Positions 7,619 to 16,596 are shown, counted from the stretch's first letter. The stretch is DNA of 64,000 nucleotides from Microlunatus kandeliicorticis (GCF_014137855.1 NZ_JACGWT010000002.1:62001-126000); one strand, 5' to 3'. The notes: generated from the letters alone by a model not told the origin. Translations and numbers: made by a program.

Positions 7619-8274
7619 CCGCGCCGATCCGGGTGGCGATCGCCGACGACCAGCCGTTGGTCAGGATGGGCTTGCGGGCGCTGATCGACGCCGAGGACGA
7701 CCTGCTGCTGGTCGGCGAGGCCGAGGACGGTGCGGAGATCGTCGCGCTGGCCCGGCGCGACCAGCCCGACGTGGTGCTGATGGACATCCGGATGCCCGGC
7801 ACCGACGGGCTGACCGCACTGCGGACGATCACCGCCGACCCGGACTGCGCCGACACCCGCGTGGTGGTACTGACCACCTTCGAGCTCGACGAGTACGTGT
7901 TCGAGGCACTCTCGGCCGGCGCGGCCGGTTTCCTGATCAAGGACAGCGAACCGGCGGAGTTCCTCCGCGCGATCCGGCTGGCCGCGGCCGGGGACGCGCT
8001 GCTGTCGCCCTCGGTGACCACCCGGGTGATCGGCTCGTTCGCCGGTGGCCCGCGGCGTCGGGCTCCGCACCCCCGGCTGGGTGAGCTGACCGAGCGCGAG
8101 CGCGAGGTGCTGGGGCTGGTCGGCGAGGGCCTTAACAACGACGAGATCGCCGAACGGCTCGTGGTCAGCCCCGCCACCGCGCGCACCCACGTCAGCCGGG
8201 CCATGATCAAACTCGGCGCGCGCGACCGGGCGCAGCTGGTGGTGATCGCCTACCAGGCGGGTCTGGCCGGCTGA
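7615..8274 (+). CDS. NarL/LuxR-family response regulator
   Basis: 219 residues, GTG start overlapping the kinase stop. The receiver domain covers residues 1-120 with DDQPLVRMGLRAL, phospho-acceptor Asp in VVLMDIRMPG (about residue 56) and the conserved Lys in FLIKDS. The C-terminal LuxR-type helix-turn-helix has LTEREREVLGLV, NNDEIAERLVVSPATARTHV and SRAMIKLGARDRAQL. It is the cognate regulator of the upstream kinase and a candidate binder of the nested palindromes at 6109-6181. The next gene converges, with 22 bases between the stops. Confidence 0.95.
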   Translation: MTAPIRVAIADDQPLVRMGLRALIDAEDDLLLVGEAEDGAEIVALARRDQPDVVLMDIRMPGTDGLTALRTITADPDCADTRVVVLTTFELDEYVFEALSAGAAGFLIKDSEPAEFLRAIRLAAAGDALLSPSVTTRVIGSFAGGPRRRAPHPRLGELTEREREVLGLVGEGLNNDEIAERLVVSPATARTHVSRAMIKLGARDRAQLVVIAYQAGLAG

Positions 8275-8296
8275 CCCGTCGACCGCGACCGAGCGT

Positions 8297-8629
8297 TCAG
8301 TCGATCGGTTCGTCCGCCGGCGCGGCGAGGGCGGCCACCAGCTCGGCGTGGGTGCGGGTCAGCGGCTCGACCTCGGAGGTGCCGCGCTGGAGCGCGTGCT
8401 CGATGCTCCGGGCCAGGTCGCTGGCCCGGCGGTAGCCGAAGGTCCCGGCCGACCCGGCCAGCTTGTGGGCGACCTGCCAGGCTTCCGCCCGGCCCTCCTC
8501 GTCGAGCCGTCCGGCGGCCAGCGCCCGCAGGTGGGCGCCGAGCTGCTCGGCCCGCTCGAGGTTGCTGCGGTGCGCCTGCTCGGCGATCATCCGCAGCCGG
8601 TCGCGGAGCTGGTCGCCCGGGTCGCTCAC
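8297..8629 (-). CDS. HPt (histidine phosphotransfer) domain protein
   Basis: 110 residues from the GTG at 8629, whose GTGA overlaps the stop of the response regulator just upstream. The single HPt helix bundle holds AHKLAGSAGTFGY, with the phosphotransfer His near residue 54. Such proteins relay phosphate between receiver domains. It is coupled to a stand-alone CheY-like receiver but no kinase gene is adjacent; the large sensor kinase at 13092-15197 is a candidate partner. Confidence 0.9.
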   Translation of the reverse strand: MSDPGDQLRDRLRMIAEQAHRSNLERAEQLGAHLRALAAGRLDEEGRAEAWQVAHKLAGSAGTFGYRRASDLARSIEHALQRGTSEVEPLTRTHAELVAALAAPADEPID

Positions 8630-9000
8630 GCCGACCAGCCCAGGATCTCCGAGACCTGGTCGGAGAGGGTCAAGGGGTCGAAGGGCTTGGCGATCAGCCC
8701 GGCCAGCCCCAGCTCGCGCCGCTGCTCCATCGGGACGTCCTTGGCGGTCATCATGATCACCGGGACGTCCGGGGTGTCGGGGTCCTCGCGCATCCGCTGC
8801 AGCGTGGTCGGTCCGTCCATGCCCGGCATCATCACGTCCAGCAGCATCGCATCGGGTCGCAGCTCGCGGACCTTCTGCCACGCCTCGGCTCCCGAGCTGG
8901 CCACGCTGACCTGCCAGCCGCCGACCAGCTCGAGGGTCATCCGGGCCACCTCGCGGATCGAGTCGTCGTCGTCCACCACGAGGACGTGCCGCGGGCTCAC
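8626..9000 (-). CDS. Stand-alone CheY-like response regulator
   Basis: 124 residues from GTG 9000, the only start that leaves a clean receiver domain; longer open frames upstream read as random Arg-rich sequence. It shows VLVVDDDDSIREVARM, phospho-acceptor Asp in MLLDVMMPGMDG (about residue 52), the Thr in VIMMTAKD and Lys in IAKPFDP. There is no output domain, so it must act through protein contact or pass phosphate to the coupled HPt protein. This CheY-HPt arrangement is the middle of a phosphorelay lacking its kinase. Confidence 0.92.
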   Translation of the reverse strand: MSPRHVLVVDDDDSIREVARMTLELVGGWQVSVASSGAEAWQKVRELRPDAMLLDVMMPGMDGPTTLQRMREDPDTPDVPVIMMTAKDVPMEQRRELGLAGLIAKPFDPLTLSDQVSEILGWSA

Positions 9001-9294
9001 CGCACCGCCGGCCGGGGTCGCCGCACCGCGGAGCGGCCTGTCTGCACCACTACACACTCTCCTGAGCTGTAGTCCGCGCCACGGAAGGGGACATGGCCTG
9101 AGGTCGGGTCGTCGCACGGACGGTGTCCGGCGTCGCGACCGGGCCTCCGTCCTGGCGTCATCGTAGGGCCACCGAGGGGTCCGAGTCGCCTCTCGACCGC
9201 GGTTGCGCACGAAACGCCTGGTCAAGATCGTTTCCGGGACGACCCCGGGCGCACCTCCCGGACGATCGCGGTCGCCCGCGGGCCGGCGGCTGCC
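9001..9294. other. Intergenic stretch, about 290 bases
   Basis: I see no gene, RNA or clear repeat here. It should carry the promoter of the CheY-HPt pair near 9000-9100 and the end of the ferredoxin transcript near 9290. Confidence 0.4.
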
Positions 9295-9486
9295 TCAGTC
9301 CTCCAGGGTGAGCGCCCCGGACGGGCAGCGTCGGACCGCGACCTCGGCGGCCTCCCGCTCGTCGTCCGGCACCTCGTCGACGAGCAGCTCGACGAGGCCG
9401 TCGTCGTCCTGGTCGAACACCGCGGGCGCGCTCAGCACGCAGTTGCCGGCGCCGATGCAGACGTCGTGGTCGGCACGGATCCTCAC
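9295..9486 (-). CDS. Small 3Fe-4S ferredoxin
   Basis: 63 residues, GTG start overlapping the P450 stop by four bases. Cysteines are spaced C-I-G-A-G-N-C near the N-terminus (residues 10 and 16), with a final RCPSGAL near residue 54; with only three ligand cysteines this is the [3Fe-4S] type that serves actinobacterial P450s. Its place directly behind the P450 gene says it is the electron donor. No ferredoxin reductase gene is present nearby. Confidence 0.93.
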   Translation of the reverse strand: MRIRADHDVCIGAGNCVLSAPAVFDQDDDGLVELLVDEVPDDEREAAEVAVRRCPSGALTLED

Positions 9487-10775
9487 CGAGCCACCTCCGC
9501 CGTCGTGTCCGCCGTCTCGTCCGCTGCATCGATCGGGCCCCAGGCCACCGGCAGCGACCGCACGCCGTAGATGAAGGTCTCCGTCCGGAAGTCCGGGTCG
9601 TCGTCGAGCGCGAGCCGCAGGTCCGGGAACCGGGCGAACAGCCTCGGGAAGGCGATCTGCATCTCGGCACGGGCCAGCGGGGCGCCCAGGCAGTGGTGGA
9701 TGCCGTGACCGAAGGCCATGTGGTTGGTGGGGGCGCGGCCGAGGTCGAGGTCGCGGCCGTGCTCGACCAGCTCGGGGTCGCGGTTGGCCGCCGGCAGCGA
9801 GACCACGACCGCGTCACCACGGGGGATGGTCACGTCGCCGATGGTGACGTCGGTGGTCGCCACCCGCGGCAGTGCCATGTGGACGACGCTGAGGTAGCGC
9901 AGCAGCTCCTCGACCGCCGCGTCGACGTTCTCCGGGTGCTCGACCAGCAGTCGGCGCTGGTCCGGCTGCCGGAGCAGCACCAGCGTGCCGAGCGCGAGCA
10001 TGTTGGAGGTGGTCTCGTGACCGGCGATCAGCAGCAGGTTGCCGAGGCCGGCGAGCTCGTCGTCGTCGAGGTCGTCGGGGTCGTCGCCCGACCCGCGCCG
10101 GGTGATCAGCCGGCCGAGCAGGTCGTCGCCGGGATCGCGCCGGTGCTGCTGGACGAGCTCGCGCATGTAGGTGCGCATCTCGAGCGAGACCTGGCGGCGG
10201 GTCTCCATCGGCAGGGTGAAGTCGATGATGGTCGCGGCCCGGGACTGGAAGTCGTGCCGGTCGGCGTACGGGACGCCGAGCAGCTCGCAGATCACCAGCG
10301 ACGGGATGGCCGGGGCGAAGGCGTCGGTCAGGTCGACCGGCGAGCCGTGCGCCTCCATCCGGTCGAGATGGTCGTCCACGATCTGTTCGATCCGCGGGCG
10401 GAGGTTGCGGATCCGCTTGACGGTGAACTCGGCGGTGACCGCGCGCCGCAGCCGGGTGTGGTCCGGCGGGTCGAGGGTGAGCATGTTCCCGGCGCGGATC
10501 CGACGGCGCTCCTCCGGGCTGTCGACCCCCTGCAGATCGAGCTGCTCGCGGCTGAAGCGCTCGGCGTCGCTGAGCACCGCGCGCCCGTCGGCCCAGGTCG
10601 TGATCGCCCAGACCGGTTCACCGAACGGGCCCTGGATCCGTTCGACCGCCGCGTCACCGAGCTGCGGGGCGAAGTCCTCGCCCCGGCGGAACAGCGGTGG
10701 TGTCGGCCGGCGGCCGGGTGCGGCCCCTCCGGTCTCGCTGCTGCTATCGGTCGTGCTCGCGGTGCTCGTGCTCAT
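9483..10775 (-). CDS. Cytochrome P450 monooxygenase (CYP105-like)
   Basis: 430 residues, ATG start behind a GGAGATGGGGG region. All P450 landmarks are present: I-helix AGHETT (about residue 250), ExxR in EELLRYL, PERF-region equivalents, and the heme-binding loop FGHGIHHCLG with the ligand Cys at residue 362. DPPDHTRLRRAV and the soluble N-terminus are typical of class I bacterial P450s fed by a small ferredoxin. The substrate cannot be told from the sequence; no secondary-metabolite biosynthesis genes surround it, so a catabolic or detoxifying role is as likely as biosynthesis. Confidence 0.95.
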   Translation of the reverse strand: MSTSTASTTDSSSETGGAAPGRRPTPPLFRRGEDFAPQLGDAAVERIQGPFGEPVWAITTWADGRAVLSDAERFSREQLDLQGVDSPEERRRIRAGNMLTLDPPDHTRLRRAVTAEFTVKRIRNLRPRIEQIVDDHLDRMEAHGSPVDLTDAFAPAIPSLVICELLGVPYADRHDFQSRAATIIDFTLPMETRRQVSLEMRTYMRELVQQHRRDPGDDLLGRLITRRGSGDDPDDLDDDELAGLGNLLLIAGHETTSNMLALGTLVLLRQPDQRRLLVEHPENVDAAVEELLRYLSVVHMALPRVATTDVTIGDVTIPRGDAVVVSLPAANRDPELVEHGRDLDLGRAPTNHMAFGHGIHHCLGAPLARAEMQIAFPRLFARFPDLRLALDDDPDFRTETFIYGVRSLPVAWGPIDAADETADTTAEVAR

Positions 10776-10921
10776 GCTGCCCCCATCTCCCGCGGGTTCG
10801 GGCGGTGACCCGGTGCCGCGGGGGCTCGGTCGTCCTGTCGCCGCCTGCTGCAGCGGTGCGGGGTCGCTCCGGTGGGAGCGGCCGCGTCGAGGGCGTCGTC
10901 ACGCCCCGTCGTCAGTCTGCA

Positions 10922-10960
10922 CCGGGGCGGGGAACCGGGAGCACCCGGTGCCCGCCCCGG
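10922..10960 (-). terminator. Strong hairpin after the VldE-like wall protein gene
   Basis: Outer arms CCGGGGCGGG (10922-10931) and CCCGCCCCGG (10951-10960) enclose a second stem, ACCGGG-AGCA-CCCGGT. It begins seven bases past the stop of the gene read on the minus strand. Confidence 0.7.
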
Positions 10961-10966
10961 CCGTGC

Positions 10967-11956
10967 TCACTTCGGCGCGAACCCGGCGAGCAGCGTCCGC
11001 CAGGTGGCCAGGCCGACCGCGCCGGTGCGGTTGAGGCCGTGGCCGGACTGCCAGGTCCTGACCGCGTTCTGGGTGGTGGTGTCGAACCGGCCGGTGGTCG
11101 GCACCTTGAGCGCCCGCTGGACCGCGGTCACCGCGCTGCCGGTGCGGCCACCGACCAGGGTCTGGCCCGAGACCGCGAGCAGCGACTTGTAGGTGGCCGA
11201 GGCACCCTTGGGAGCCCGCGGGGTCGGGTACTGCGGGCACGGGGTGGTGCGGGCCTTCTTGTACGGCGCGGCCCAGACCATGCCGCTGGCGCGGCAGGGG
11301 CCGTAGTCGGTGGCCGCGACCTTGCCGGTCCAGAACGAGGTGCGGCCCATCGCGCCCTCCCAGCTCAGCGAGATGTGCATGTGGTCGCGGTGGCACATCG
11401 TGTCGTAGCTCTTGGCGGTCAGCTTGTCGCAGCCCGCGTAGGTCCTCCAGCCGCGGTCGGCCGAGTAGGCGCCCCAGATCTTGCCGTCCCAGATCACGTA
11501 CATCACGCCGAGCCGGCGGGCGTTGGCGTAGGTGTTGCCGTCGGCGTCCTTGGCGAACAGCCAGCTGATCACCGCCTTGGCCTGAGCGGCCTGGGTCTTG
11601 TTGCGGATCGAGTTCATCCAGTCGACCGCGCGGCCGTCGTAGTGCTCGCTGTCCGGGCTGCTGCCGCAGGTGCGGCCGCGGAGGAAGGTGGTGTTCGGGT
11701 AGGTGGTGGTGAGCAGCTGCCCGAGCTTGACCGCGCCCGGCTTGCCCTTCGGGTCACAGGAGGTGTCCGGGACGTAGCGAGCCATCGGCTCGATCGCCTC
11801 GGGCAGGTTCTGCGGCGCGGAGGGCTTGCGGACGGTGGTGGCCGCGTCGGCGGTGACCCCGCCGCCGGTGCCGAGCACCAGGACGGCGAGACCGACGACG
11901 ACGGCGGCGACGAGAGCGGTGAGACGGAGCAGCAGTGCGCGCGGAGCGAGGGGCAT
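10967..11956 (-). CDS. Secreted VldE-like (ARB_07466-type) protein with peptidoglycan-binding domain
   Basis: 329 residues, ATG start. A signal peptide occupies residues 1-40 (Arg/Leu start, long hydrophobic core, ADAA before the mature part). Residues about 55-205 resemble the C-terminal domain of ARB_07466-like proteins: SEHYDGRAVDWM, RRLGVMYVIWDGKIWG and CHRDHMHISL, a D/H arrangement also seen in zinc M15-type peptidases. Residues about 255-325 are a PG_binding_1 repeat (RTGSAVTAVQRALKV, VRTWQSGHGL). It should act at the cell wall. A second protein with the same domain but an SH3 partner lies at 51790-52833. Hydrolase activity is inferred from the domain, not proven. Confidence 0.85.
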   Translation of the reverse strand: MPLAPRALLLRLTALVAAVVVGLAVLVLGTGGGVTADAATTVRKPSAPQNLPEAIEPMARYVPDTSCDPKGKPGAVKLGQLLTTTYPNTTFLRGRTCGSSPDSEHYDGRAVDWMNSIRNKTQAAQAKAVISWLFAKDADGNTYANARRLGVMYVIWDGKIWGAYSADRGWRTYAGCDKLTAKSYDTMCHRDHMHISLSWEGAMGRTSFWTGKVAATDYGPCRASGMVWAAPYKKARTTPCPQYPTPRAPKGASATYKSLLAVSGQTLVGGRTGSAVTAVQRALKVPTTGRFDTTTQNAVRTWQSGHGLNRTGAVGLATWRTLLAGFAPK

Positions 11957-12274
11957 TGGGGGGTATCCCTACGGTCGATGCCCGGTCCCTGCGCCCCAGC
12001 GCCGGCCCGGGAGTTCTTGTCCCCGTGGACAAGAAGAACCTAAGAGTTGGCTGGGGAGCTGTGAAGAACCACGTGTGCACGACCGGTCGGCATTCCGTGC
12101 ACAGTCCGGGCCGGTCGGCGTGGCGGCTTGCGCGCGGCGAAGGTCCCGGCCGTGTAGGACAGGCTGAGAGCCGCACTGACGCGCGTCGGCGGCCGGGCAC
12201 GATGGTCCGATGACCGCCACCGGCCCGGGACTCGCCCTCCCGCGTTCCCGCGACCGGAGACCGGGGGCGCCGCG
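11957..12274. other. Divergent intergenic region, about 320 bases
   Basis: It separates the wall-protein gene (minus) from the DedA gene (plus) and is less GC-rich than its surroundings at 12010-12090. It contains the hairpin at 12014-12035. A 23-codon open frame (12210-12281) ends by overlapping the DedA start region but lacks a ribosome-binding site. No other gene is seen. Confidence 0.5.
12014..12035 (-). promoter_or_regulatory. Leader hairpin upstream of the wall-protein gene
   Basis: TTCTTGTCC-CCGT-GGACAAGAA is a perfect 9-bp stem with a 4-base loop, 58 bases upstream of the ATG at 11956. It may be an operator or part of a 5' leader. The distinctive segments of the c-di-AMP (ydaO) riboswitch found upstream of many wall hydrolases were not recognised. 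Confidence 0.45.
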
Positions 12275-12949
12275 GTGGTGAACCGCCTGATGGACGTGTT
12301 GCTCACCGTCCCGCCGTGGCTGGCCCTGGTCGCGGTGTTCCTGTTCCCGGCGCTCGAGGCGTCGGTGTTCGTCGGGGTGGTCGTCCCGGGCGAGATCGCC
12401 ATCGTGCTCGGCGGGGTGCTGGCCCACGAACAGCGCCTGCCGCTCGCGGCGGTGCTCGGGGCCGCCGCGGCCGGTGCGGTCCTCGGCGACACCGTCGGGT
12501 ACGCGGTCGGCGCGCGGCACGGCTCGGCGCTTCTGGCCCGGATCCCGGACCGGTTGCTCCCGCCGCGGCACGTCGACCGCGGCACCGGCCTGATCCGCCG
12601 TCTGGGCGGCCGGGCGGTCTTTGCCGGCCGGTGGACGGCCAGCCTCCGGGCGCTCATCCCGGGCCTGAGCGGGCTGTCGTCGGTCCCCTACCGGACCTTC
12701 GCGGTCTGGAACCTGGTCGGCGGGACCACCTGGGCGGTCGCCTTCGTCCTGCTCGGCTATCTCGCCGGCGCGCAGTACCGCCGGTTCGAGGGGTACGCCA
12801 ACACGATCGGCCTGGCGGCCCTGGGGCTGGTGGTGGCGCTCGCGGTCGGACGCTGGCTGGTCGGCCGGCGCCGACGCGCCGCCCGGGCGACGGGCGAGCG
12901 CGGGGCGACGGAGGACGGCGGGGTGACGGAAGCCGTCGAGCGGTCCTGA
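12275..12949 (+). CDS. DedA family membrane protein
   Basis: 224 residues; two adjacent GTG codons (12275 and 12278) could start it. It shows four or five hydrophobic segments and DedA signatures: FLFPALEASVFVGVVVPGE near residue 30, GDTVGYAVGARHG, and GGRAVFAGRWTASLRALIPGLSG, containing the R-x3-R-x3-P-type conserved core. DedA proteins are thought to act as flippases for undecaprenyl phosphate or related lipids. The C-terminal 30 residues are a charged cytoplasmic tail. It stands alone, 140 bases before the sensor kinase. Confidence 0.92.
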   Translation: MVNRLMDVLLTVPPWLALVAVFLFPALEASVFVGVVVPGEIAIVLGGVLAHEQRLPLAAVLGAAAAGAVLGDTVGYAVGARHGSALLARIPDRLLPPRHVDRGTGLIRRLGGRAVFAGRWTASLRALIPGLSGLSSVPYRTFAVWNLVGGTTWAVAFVLLGYLAGAQYRRFEGYANTIGLAALGLVVALAVGRWLVGRRRRAARATGERGATEDGGVTEAVERS

Positions 12950-13091
12950 CCGCCCCCGCCGACGAGGTCGATCGGTCATAATGGGCGAGCCGGCCGGAAC
13001 GCTCTTCATGCGGGATGCGAACGAACGCGTCCGACGCGTCCCCCGGACGGTGCTCTGATCCACGTCCGTCGGGGGGAACGCAAGTTGACTG

Positions 13092-15197
13092 GTGGCTAGG
13101 CCGCGGCGCGACCGTCGGCAGGACGGTACGGCCGGGCACAAGATCAGCCGGCTGCTGATCACCGCGGTGTCGGTGACCATGCTGCTGATGGCGGCGTCGG
13201 TGTCCGCGCTGCTCATCCAGCACGCCCGGATCCACGTCCTGACCGCGCAGATCCAGCCGGCCCTGCAGGCCAACCGCGCCCTGCTCCAGGTGATCACCGA
13301 CGCCCAGACCGACGTCCGCAGCTACGCGGCCCGGGCGGACCCGGTCTACCGGAGCGGCTACGACCGGCAGCTCGCACGGATCGACGGACTGGTCGCCGAG
13401 CTCCAGACCTACGCCACCGGGACCGAGCTCCCGCCCCTCCTCGACCACCAGCGCGACCAGATCGTGGTGTGGCGGGCCTCGAGCACCGCGGTGGTCGACG
13501 GGAGCGGCTCGCTCCGCCGGGCCGAGGGCGACTACGCCGCCCTCATCGACCTCAACGACGCCATCACCGATCAGCTGACCAGCCGCTCGACCGGGTTGTC
13601 GGACAGCTCGGACCTGATCACCCTGTTCGTGGTGATCGGCATCATCGCGCTGTCGCTGGTCGAGGTGATCGTGCTGCTGCTGCGCGGGCTCCGCGCCCGT
13701 CAGGCGATCGGCCCGCCGCTCGAGGGTCTCCAGGCCGTCGTCGCGGCCCGGCGTCGCGGCGACCTCTCGGTCCGCGCCGACCCCCGACGCGGGGTGGTCG
13801 AGATCCGCGCGGTGGCCGCCGAGGTGAACGACCTGATCGAGTCCGAGGAGCGCCGCCGCGAGACCCTGCTCCAGGACCTCCGGCTCTCCAACGCCGTCCG
13901 CGAGATCGGCCTCAAGATCGGCGGCAGCCTGAGCCTGGAGACGGTGCTCGGCGGCAGCGCCGAGGCCATCACCCGGCACTTCCGCGCCGACACCGCCTGG
14001 ATCCGCACCTTCGACCCCGGCGACCGCCTGCTCGGGACCGGGATGCGCGCCGCCTACCCGCCCGAGGCCTACGCGAAGATCGCGGTCAGCGACCGGCTGG
14101 CCGAGTACTCGACGCTGGCCGCCCGGGCCGCCTGGTCGCAGCAGACGGCGATCGTGGTCACCCGCGACGACCTCGACGGGCCGCACGTGCTGTCCGAGGA
14201 CTACCGCAGCGAGATGCTGCGCACCCTCCACCCGCTGGGCACCGAGTCGATGCTGATCGGGGCGATCGGCTCGGGCCAGGAGTGCCTCGGGGTGCTCGCG
14301 CTCGGCCGCGAGGGGGACCGGCCGGCGTGGACACCCTCGGAGGTCTCGGCGCTGGTCCGGGCCGGGCAGGAGATCGGCCAGGCGGTGCTGCACGCCCGGC
14401 TGTTCAAGCGCGAGGAGAACCTGCTCAACCAGGCCAAGGCGCTCGACGAGCTCAAGGGCGACTTCGTGGCCACCGTGTCGCACGAGCTGCGCACCCCGCT
14501 GACCTCGATCGTCGGCAACGTCGAGCTGATCCGCAGCGGCGACGTCGGCCCGGTCAACGCGATGATGAGCAAGTGCGTCTCGTCGATCGAGCGCAACAGC
14601 CAGCGGCTCACCCTGCTGGTCGAGGACCTGCTGCTGCTGTCCCAGGTCGAGCAGCGTCCGGTCGCCTTCGCGCCGCTGGCGATCGGCGAGGTGGTCCGCG
14701 ACGCGGTGGCCGCGCAGCGCGAGGTCGCCGGCAAGCGCGGGATCGAGCTCGGCGTCGACGTGGGCCGGCACGCCGCGGCGGCGCGGGTGGTGGGCAACGA
14801 GCTCGAGCTCGAGCGGGTGCTCAACAACCTGATCAGCAATGCGATCAAGTTCAGCCCGACCGGCTCGGCCGTCACGGTCACCGGACGGCTCGGGGACGAG
14901 ACGGTCGCGGTCGCGGTCACCGACCAGGGCATGGGCATCTCCCCGGAGGACCAGCACAACCTGTTCACCAAGTTCTTCCGGTCGACCAATCCGGCGGCGC
15001 ACAAGATCAGCGGCACCGGCCTCGGGCTGACCATCTGCAAGCACATCGTCGACCAGCACCAGGGAACGATCACCGTCGAGTCCACCCTCGGCCGCGGGAC
15101 CACGATCACCGTCCGGCTGCCGCTGCTGGGCACGGCCGGCCAGCCGCAACCGACGATCATGAGCGGCCTCGACGACGAGGTCGGCTCCCCGGCCTGA
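13092..15197 (+). CDS. Membrane sensor histidine kinase with CHASE3-like, HAMP and GAF domains
   Basis: 701 residues, GTG start. A first transmembrane segment (about residues 18-40) and second (about 178-200) bracket a 135-residue helical extracytoplasmic region of CHASE3 type. A HAMP linker (about 205-255), a GAF domain (about 275-430), HisKA with TVSHELRTPLTSI (His near residue 463) and HATPase_c with NNLISNAIKFSP, DQGMGIS and GTGLGLTICKHI follow. No response regulator gene adjoins it, so it is an orphan; the CheY-HPt pair 4 kb upstream is the nearest candidate relay. A hairpin terminator follows the stop. Confidence 0.94.
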   Translation: MARPRRDRRQDGTAGHKISRLLITAVSVTMLLMAASVSALLIQHARIHVLTAQIQPALQANRALLQVITDAQTDVRSYAARADPVYRSGYDRQLARIDGLVAELQTYATGTELPPLLDHQRDQIVVWRASSTAVVDGSGSLRRAEGDYAALIDLNDAITDQLTSRSTGLSDSSDLITLFVVIGIIALSLVEVIVLLLRGLRARQAIGPPLEGLQAVVAARRRGDLSVRADPRRGVVEIRAVAAEVNDLIESEERRRETLLQDLRLSNAVREIGLKIGGSLSLETVLGGSAEAITRHFRADTAWIRTFDPGDRLLGTGMRAAYPPEAYAKIAVSDRLAEYSTLAARAAWSQQTAIVVTRDDLDGPHVLSEDYRSEMLRTLHPLGTESMLIGAIGSGQECLGVLALGREGDRPAWTPSEVSALVRAGQEIGQAVLHARLFKREENLLNQAKALDELKGDFVATVSHELRTPLTSIVGNVELIRSGDVGPVNAMMSKCVSSIERNSQRLTLLVEDLLLLSQVEQRPVAFAPLAIGEVVRDAVAAQREVAGKRGIELGVDVGRHAAAARVVGNELELERVLNNLISNAIKFSPTGSAVTVTGRLGDETVAVAVTDQGMGISPEDQHNLFTKFFRSTNPAAHKISGTGLGLTICKHIVDQHQGTITVESTLGRGTTITVRLPLLGTAGQPQPTIMSGLDDEVGSPA

Positions 15198-15260
15198 CCG
15201 GTCCGGCCGAGCCGGACACGGTGCGCCACGCGTGGGCGTCGACGCCCGGACACAAGGAAC

Positions 15261-15292
15261 GCGGCGCGGTGGCCGGGGGACCACCGCGCCGC
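15261..15292. terminator. Bidirectional terminator between converging genes
   Basis: GCGGCGCGGTGG-CCGGGGGA-CCACCGCGCCGC is a perfect 12-bp stem with an 8-base loop, between the kinase stop (15197) and the stop of the converging secreted-protein gene (15343). Confidence 0.8.
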
Positions 15293-15342
15293 GTCTCGGG
15301 GGGATGGGGGGATGTGGCTTCGTCAGCCCGTTCCTCCCGGGC

Positions 15343-16596
15343 TCAGCGTGAGGCGACCCCGGCCTTGGCGGCACCGACGCTGATGGTGCTGCCGGCCTTG
15401 CCGCCCGCGGAGTCGGTGAGCAGCTGGACCTGCAGTCCGTAGACCTGGACCTGCGAGCCGCTCTTGACCACCCGGTGCAGCCACACGGTGGCCAGGCCCG
15501 GGACGGTGATCTTCTGGTTCTCCTTGCCGCTCACGGTGACCGGACGACCGTTGATCGTCAGCCCGACCAGCTTGGTGCCGCTGGAGGTCCGGGTCAGCTT
15601 CGACCCGCTGCGGCTGGCGTTGGCCTGGGTGGTCACCGCGTCGAGCTTGATCGCACCGTTGAGCAGCTGGACGTCGGCGATCTTCGACCAGGTGGTCGCC
15701 GTGGTGGCCCGGGCCGAGTCGGTGCTCTTGGCGTAGCTGGCCACCGCACCGACCCGCACCAGCTGGCCGACGTTGACGGCGGCCGTGCTGTTGCTGCGGA
15801 CCTTGCCGCCGGTCGAGCCGGCGCAGGTCAGGTTGACCAGCGCGGTCTGGCCGGAGGTGACCAGGCCGCTGGCGAGGTTGACCTGACTGCCGTAGGCGTT
15901 GCCGTACGGGCGGGCGTGCACCGGGGCGTGCAGCTCGGCGCGCGAGCTGCCCACGACGACCTGGCCGCGACCGAGGCCGAGCAGCTCGCTGGCGTTGAGG
16001 TAGACGTTGATCGCCTGCGTGAAGCTCTGGTAGGTGCCGTACTTGGCCGAGCTGCTCTGCGCGTTGAGGATGACCTTGCCCAGGTTGGCCGGCAGCTGGA
16101 CGGTGGTGTTCTTCGGCACGGAGGCGTCGATCGGCACGCCGGCGATGGTGAGGCCGACCAGCTTCGAGGAGCCGGTGCGGTGGTAGCCGGACTTGTCGTG
16201 GCTCACCGTCGCGGTCGAGACCACCGCATCCGCCTTGATCAGGCCGTTGAGCAGGTTCAGGCCGTTGGTGGTCGAGGTGCTGGTCGAGCTGGTGGTGCTG
16301 CCGGTCCTGGTCTGCAGCCGTGTGGTCACGGCGCCGACCTTGCCGACCTTGCCGAGATCGACGGCGGCCACGTGGTTGGTGGTGGTGCCGGGCTTGGTGC
16401 TGCAGCGGCTGGCCCAGGCCGTGGCGCCCGAGTTCACCGTGGTGCCGATCCGGGCCGTGGTGCCGTACCCGGACCCGCCCATGCCGTAGTAGGTCGGTGA
16501 GGGCTTGGCCGCGGCGCCGCTGGTGGCGGTGACGGTGGCGACGAGGGCCACCACCGGCATCGCGAAGGCGACCCGGCGGAGGGGGGATGGGGTCAT
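15343..16596 (-). CDS. Secreted choice-of-anchor P family protein
   Basis: 417 residues, ATG start behind CCAGGAG. A signal peptide ends around SGAAA (residue about 30). The mature part is Thr/Ser/Gly-rich and consists of two related halves: each has a VGAV...T region, a LLNG-I-K-DAV strand and a KLVGLTI(A/N)G element (residues about 145 and 345). This matches choice-of-anchor P proteins, beta-rich surface or secreted proteins of unknown function. There is no LPXTG or other obvious anchor at the C-terminus, which ends shortly after the second half, so it is probably released or held by another factor. Confidence 0.82.
   Translation of the reverse strand: MTPSPLRRVAFAMPVVALVATVTATSGAAAKPSPTYYGMGGSGYGTTARIGTTVNSGATAWASRCSTKPGTTTNHVAAVDLGKVGKVGAVTTRLQTRTGSTTSSTSTSTTNGLNLLNGLIKADAVVSTATVSHDKSGYHRTGSSKLVGLTIAGVPIDASVPKNTTVQLPANLGKVILNAQSSSAKYGTYQSFTQAINVYLNASELLGLGRGQVVVGSSRAELHAPVHARPYGNAYGSQVNLASGLVTSGQTALVNLTCAGSTGGKVRSNSTAAVNVGQLVRVGAVASYAKSTDSARATTATTWSKIADVQLLNGAIKLDAVTTQANASRSGSKLTRTSSGTKLVGLTINGRPVTVSGKENQKITVPGLATVWLHRVVKSGSQVQVYGLQVQLLTDSAGGKAGSTISVGAAKAGVASR

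Noticed and set aside
11957-12100. Possible c-di-AMP (ydaO) riboswitch upstream of the VldE-like gene
   Set aside because: A GTAGGGATACCCCCC-like end resembles the motif, but the other conserved segments (GGGGTGAAT type) were not found; only a simple hairpin is clear.
12210-12281. A 23-codon leader peptide before the DedA gene
   Set aside because: It overlaps the DedA start in a translation-coupling way, but has no ribosome-binding site and no recognisable regulatory peptide pattern.
12654-15374. A 906-codon open frame opposite the CHASE3-GAF kinase gene
   Set aside because: It is Arg/Gly/Ala/His-rich nonsense mirroring the real kinase, as expected in very GC-rich DNA.
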